Below, one piece after another: positions 61,952 to 64,000 of a DNA stretch of 64,000 nt. Each line of letters starts with the position of its first letter. Positions within the stretch are counted from its first letter, which is position 1. The stretch lies in the NCBI RefSeq assembly GCF_030687295.1, contig NZ_CP117425.1, forward strand, positions 4,778,001-4,842,000, given 5' to 3'. Origin of the DNA: Pseudomonas beijingensis. GTDB lineage: Bacteria > Pseudomonadota > Gammaproteobacteria > Pseudomonadales > Pseudomonadaceae. The notes beneath the pieces are model-generated. The model had not been told where the DNA came from. It did not search any database and was given only the letters and a program-made list of their open reading frames with translations. A program made the translations under genes and the position numbers.

Positions 61952-62836
61952 ATGCTCAAGTACTTCGACCCGCATATCCACATGGTCAGCCGCACCACCG
62001 ACGACTACCAGAACATGGCGGCCGCTGGCATCACCGGCGTGATCGAACCGGCCTTCTGGCAGGGCCAGGCCCGGACCAGCGTCGGCAGCTTTATCGACTA
62101 CTTCGACACACTGTTGGGCTGGGAGCGTTTTCGCGCCAGCATGTTTGGCATCCATCATTTCTGCACCATTGGCCTGAACCCCAAGGAGGCCAATGACCTG
62201 TCGGTGGCCAATGAAGTGCTGGAGATTCTGCCGCGCTACCTGGTGAAAGATGGCGTGGTGGCGGTGGGTGAAATCGGTTACGACGACATCACCCCGGAAG
62301 AAGATCGCTTTCTCGCCGCCCAATTGGAGCTGGCCAGGCAATTCAATCTACCGGTGCTGGTGCATACCCCGCACCGCGACAAGATCGGTGGCACCAAACG
62401 CACGCTCGCGGTCATCCGCGAGGTCGGCATTTCCGAACACCTGGTGATCATCGACCACCTCAACGAACTGACCCTGCCCCTGGTGCTGGACAGCGACTGC
62501 TGGCGCGGCCATTCCATCTACCCCAACACCAAGATGTCGGAACAGCGCATGGTCGCGCTGCTGCAGCAGTACGGCACGGAAAAAATGGTGGTCAACAGCG
62601 CCGCCGACTGGGGCATCAGCGACCCGCTCAAGGTGCCCAAGACCGGCCAGGCGATGCTGGCCGCCGGCTTCAGTGAAACCCAGGTCGAACAAGTGCTGTT
62701 CCACAACCCGGTGGACTTTTTCGCCCAGAGCGGCCAGTTGGACAAAACCCTGGTCAGCACACCCCTGCCCATCGATCAGCGGCGGCAGTGGCAGGACAAC
62801 TCCGCCCTGCGGGGCCAGGAGCCGGTGATCAAATGA
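61952..62836 (+). CDS. eboB: EboB-type TatD-like metal-dependent hydrolase
   Basis: A 294-residue TIM-barrel hydrolase. DPHIHM gives the N-terminal HxH (H8, H10); EIGYDDITPEEDRFLAAQLE, LVHTPHR, VIIDHLNE and the late NSAADWGISDP supply the other metal-site residues. It is a TatD/PHP-type hydrolase in the second family branch found in ebo clusters. GAGGATT precedes the ATG, 41 bp after the eboA stop. Confidence 0.88.
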   Translation: MLKYFDPHIHMVSRTTDDYQNMAAAGITGVIEPAFWQGQARTSVGSFIDYFDTLLGWERFRASMFGIHHFCTIGLNPKEANDLSVANEVLEILPRYLVKDGVVAVGEIGYDDITPEEDRFLAAQLELARQFNLPVLVHTPHRDKIGGTKRTLAVIREVGISEHLVIIDHLNELTLPLVLDSDCWRGHSIYPNTKMSEQRMVALLQQYGTEKMVVNSAADWGISDPLKVPKTGQAMLAAGFSETQVEQVLFHNPVDFFAQSGQLDKTLVSTPLPIDQRRQWQDNSALRGQEPVIK

Positions 62837-64000
62837 GTGCCCGCACGGGTTGGACGGCCACGCAGATCGGCTATTGCAGCAACGTGCACCCGACCCGTGA
62901 CCTGGGCGGGCTGCGCGCATCCGTCGAACGGCATTTCCAGACCGTACGCACCCTGCGCGGGCTGGACACCCAGGACAGCGGCCTGTGGATCAGCGCCGTA
63001 GCTGCCGCCGAACTCCAGCAGGCGCAGGCCCGTGGGGAGTTTCTCGACCTGCTGCAACGCAGCGGGCTGCGCCTGACCTCGCTCAACGGTTTTCCCTACG
63101 GCCAGTTTCACCAGGGCGCGGTAAAAGCCGACGTCTACCTGCCCAGTTGGGCCGATCCACAGCGACTGACGTACAGCCTGGACCTGGCCCGGTTTCTCGC
63201 CCAGGCCTTGCCGGCGGATTGTGCCCAGGGGGTGATTTCCAGCGTGCCGCTGGGTTATGCCGCGCACTGGAACCCGACGCTACAGCAACGTGCCGAGCGT
63301 CAATTGCGCGAGCTCACCGCCGCGCTGGCCCGGCTGCAACGGGAGACGAGCAAGAAGATCGTGATCTGCCTGGAGATGGAACCTGATTGCGTGCTGGAAA
63401 ACACCGACCAAGCCATTGCCTTCTTCCACCACTGGCAAGCCACGGACCCGCACCATGAGTACCTGGCGCTGTGTTTTGACGTCTGTCACCAGGCCGTGAT
63501 GTTTGAAGACTGCTATCAGTCACTGGACCGATTGCGTCGGGCCCGGATCCCCATCGGCAAGATCCAGCTATCCAACGCGCTGATTTGTCGCCTGCCGGAG
63601 GACGAGTCGCGGCGCGAACAGGTGCTCAAGACATTGGCAGGCTTTGCCGAACCCACCTACTTGCATCAAGTGAAAGCCCACGACGGGCAGGCGCGGTTAT
63701 CGGCCTGGGCCGACCTCCCTGCGGCGCTGGATGACTGTGAGCAGAACGGCGCCGCCCATCCCGAACTGAGGATTCACTTCCACATTCCGTTGTTCAGCGA
63801 ACACCTGCTGTTGCCTGAACTCAGCGGCAGCCAGGTCGCCCTGGCGCAAACCTTCGACTTTCTGGCCGACCATGGGGATTTTCGCCCGGTTCTGGAAGTG
63901 GAAACCTACAGCTGGGGCGTCCTGCCCAGCCAGTTGCGGCCCACGACCGAGCACGCCCAACTCCAGGGCATCGCGGCGGAATTGCACTGGGTCGAGGCTC
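62833..64000 (+). CDS. eboE: EboE-type xylose-isomerase-fold protein (3' end cut by window edge)
   Basis: The ATG at 62833 overlaps the eboB stop by 4 bp; the frame is open to the right edge (389 codons visible). It starts GWTATQIGYCSNVHPTRDLG, a start typical of EboE metabolite-traffic proteins, and continues with TIM-barrel elements: ICLEMEPD, ALCFDVCHQA and VLEVETYSWG. These are metal-binding positions of the sugar isomerase/AP-endonuclease-2 fold. The gene and probably eboF lie beyond the window. Confidence 0.88.
   Translation, partial: MSARTGWTATQIGYCSNVHPTRDLGGLRASVERHFQTVRTLRGLDTQDSGLWISAVAAAELQQAQARGEFLDLLQRSGLRLTSLNGFPYGQFHQGAVKADVYLPSWADPQRLTYSLDLARFLAQALPADCAQGVISSVPLGYAAHWNPTLQQRAERQLRELTAALARLQRETSKKIVICLEMEPDCVLENTDQAIAFFHHWQATDPHHEYLALCFDVCHQAVMFEDCYQSLDRLRRARIPIGKIQLSNALICRLPEDESRREQVLKTLAGFAEPTYLHQVKAHDGQARLSAWADLPAALDDCEQNGAAHPELRIHFHIPLFSEHLLLPELSGSQVALAQTFDFLADHGDFRPVLEVETYSWGVLPSQLRPTTEHAQLQGIAAELHWVEA

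Overview
The window is bacterial chromosomal DNA from a Pseudomonas, most likely of the fluorescens group (brassicacearum/corrugata-like). Three things suggest this: many GTGGGAGCGAGCTTGCTCGCGA-type REP palindromes, GC-rich third codon positions, and a typical pseudomonad gene set (OprD porin, ANR-type boxes, many LysR/AraC regulators, hybrid kinases, a BdlA-like PAS chemoreceptor). I see no rRNA, tRNA, CRISPR array, transposase or phage gene. Both edges cut genes: an ArsR-type regulator on the left and an EboE-type protein on the right.

Layout. 1-2275: an ArsR-type repressor with a likely operator, divergent from an ABC exporter. 2569-5982: an accessory stretch of small, mostly immunity-like genes with degenerate palindromic repeats, followed by about 600 bp of gene-free but structured DNA. 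6591-10645: a periplasmic protein, a HIT hydrolase and an HWE histidine kinase/receiver pair. 10839-15581: a catabolic locus (amidohydrolase, MFS permease, GntR regulator, OprD porin). 15815-24854: a stress island carrying two perfect FNR/ANR boxes and one degenerate box (GNAT, two double-domain universal stress proteins, an MgtC/SapB protein, a P2-type cation ATPase, a YeeE/YedE pair, an ArsO-like flavin monooxygenase). 24901-31195: a seven-gene operon on the minus strand in which every neighbouring pair overlaps. It encodes a thermostable-hemolysin-family protein, an AMP-forming ligase, a UndA-like haem-oxygenase-fold oxidase, an SDR, an exported TPR protein and a QseB/QseC-like two-component pair. 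31443-46686: an amidase, transporters, VOC proteins, LysR/AraC regulators, GST, an AhpD-like protein and a PPOX-ferredoxin reductase fusion, interrupted by a 134-bp-period REP array next to a 250-bp non-coding repeat. 46861-53099: two paralogous membrane hybrid kinases around a LuxR-type response regulator and a BamE-like lipoprotein, then a BdlA-like receptor. 53185-58278: LysR, GST, a non-specific nuclease, a PLP dehydratase and an AraC regulator. 58379-64000: most of an ebo/EDB cluster, with eboD fused to a VTT membrane domain.

Two parts are the best candidates for an interesting system. The 24901-31195 operon looks like a self-regulated pathway that activates and oxidises a carboxylic (possibly fatty) acid; I know of no assigned product. 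The ebo/EDB cluster at the right edge is a known but mechanistically obscure metabolite-trafficking system, here with an unusual VTT-EboD fusion. A 189-bp tract of perfect identity between the two hybrid kinases is direct evidence of recent gene conversion. All functions are read from motifs and context by eye; no database search was run.
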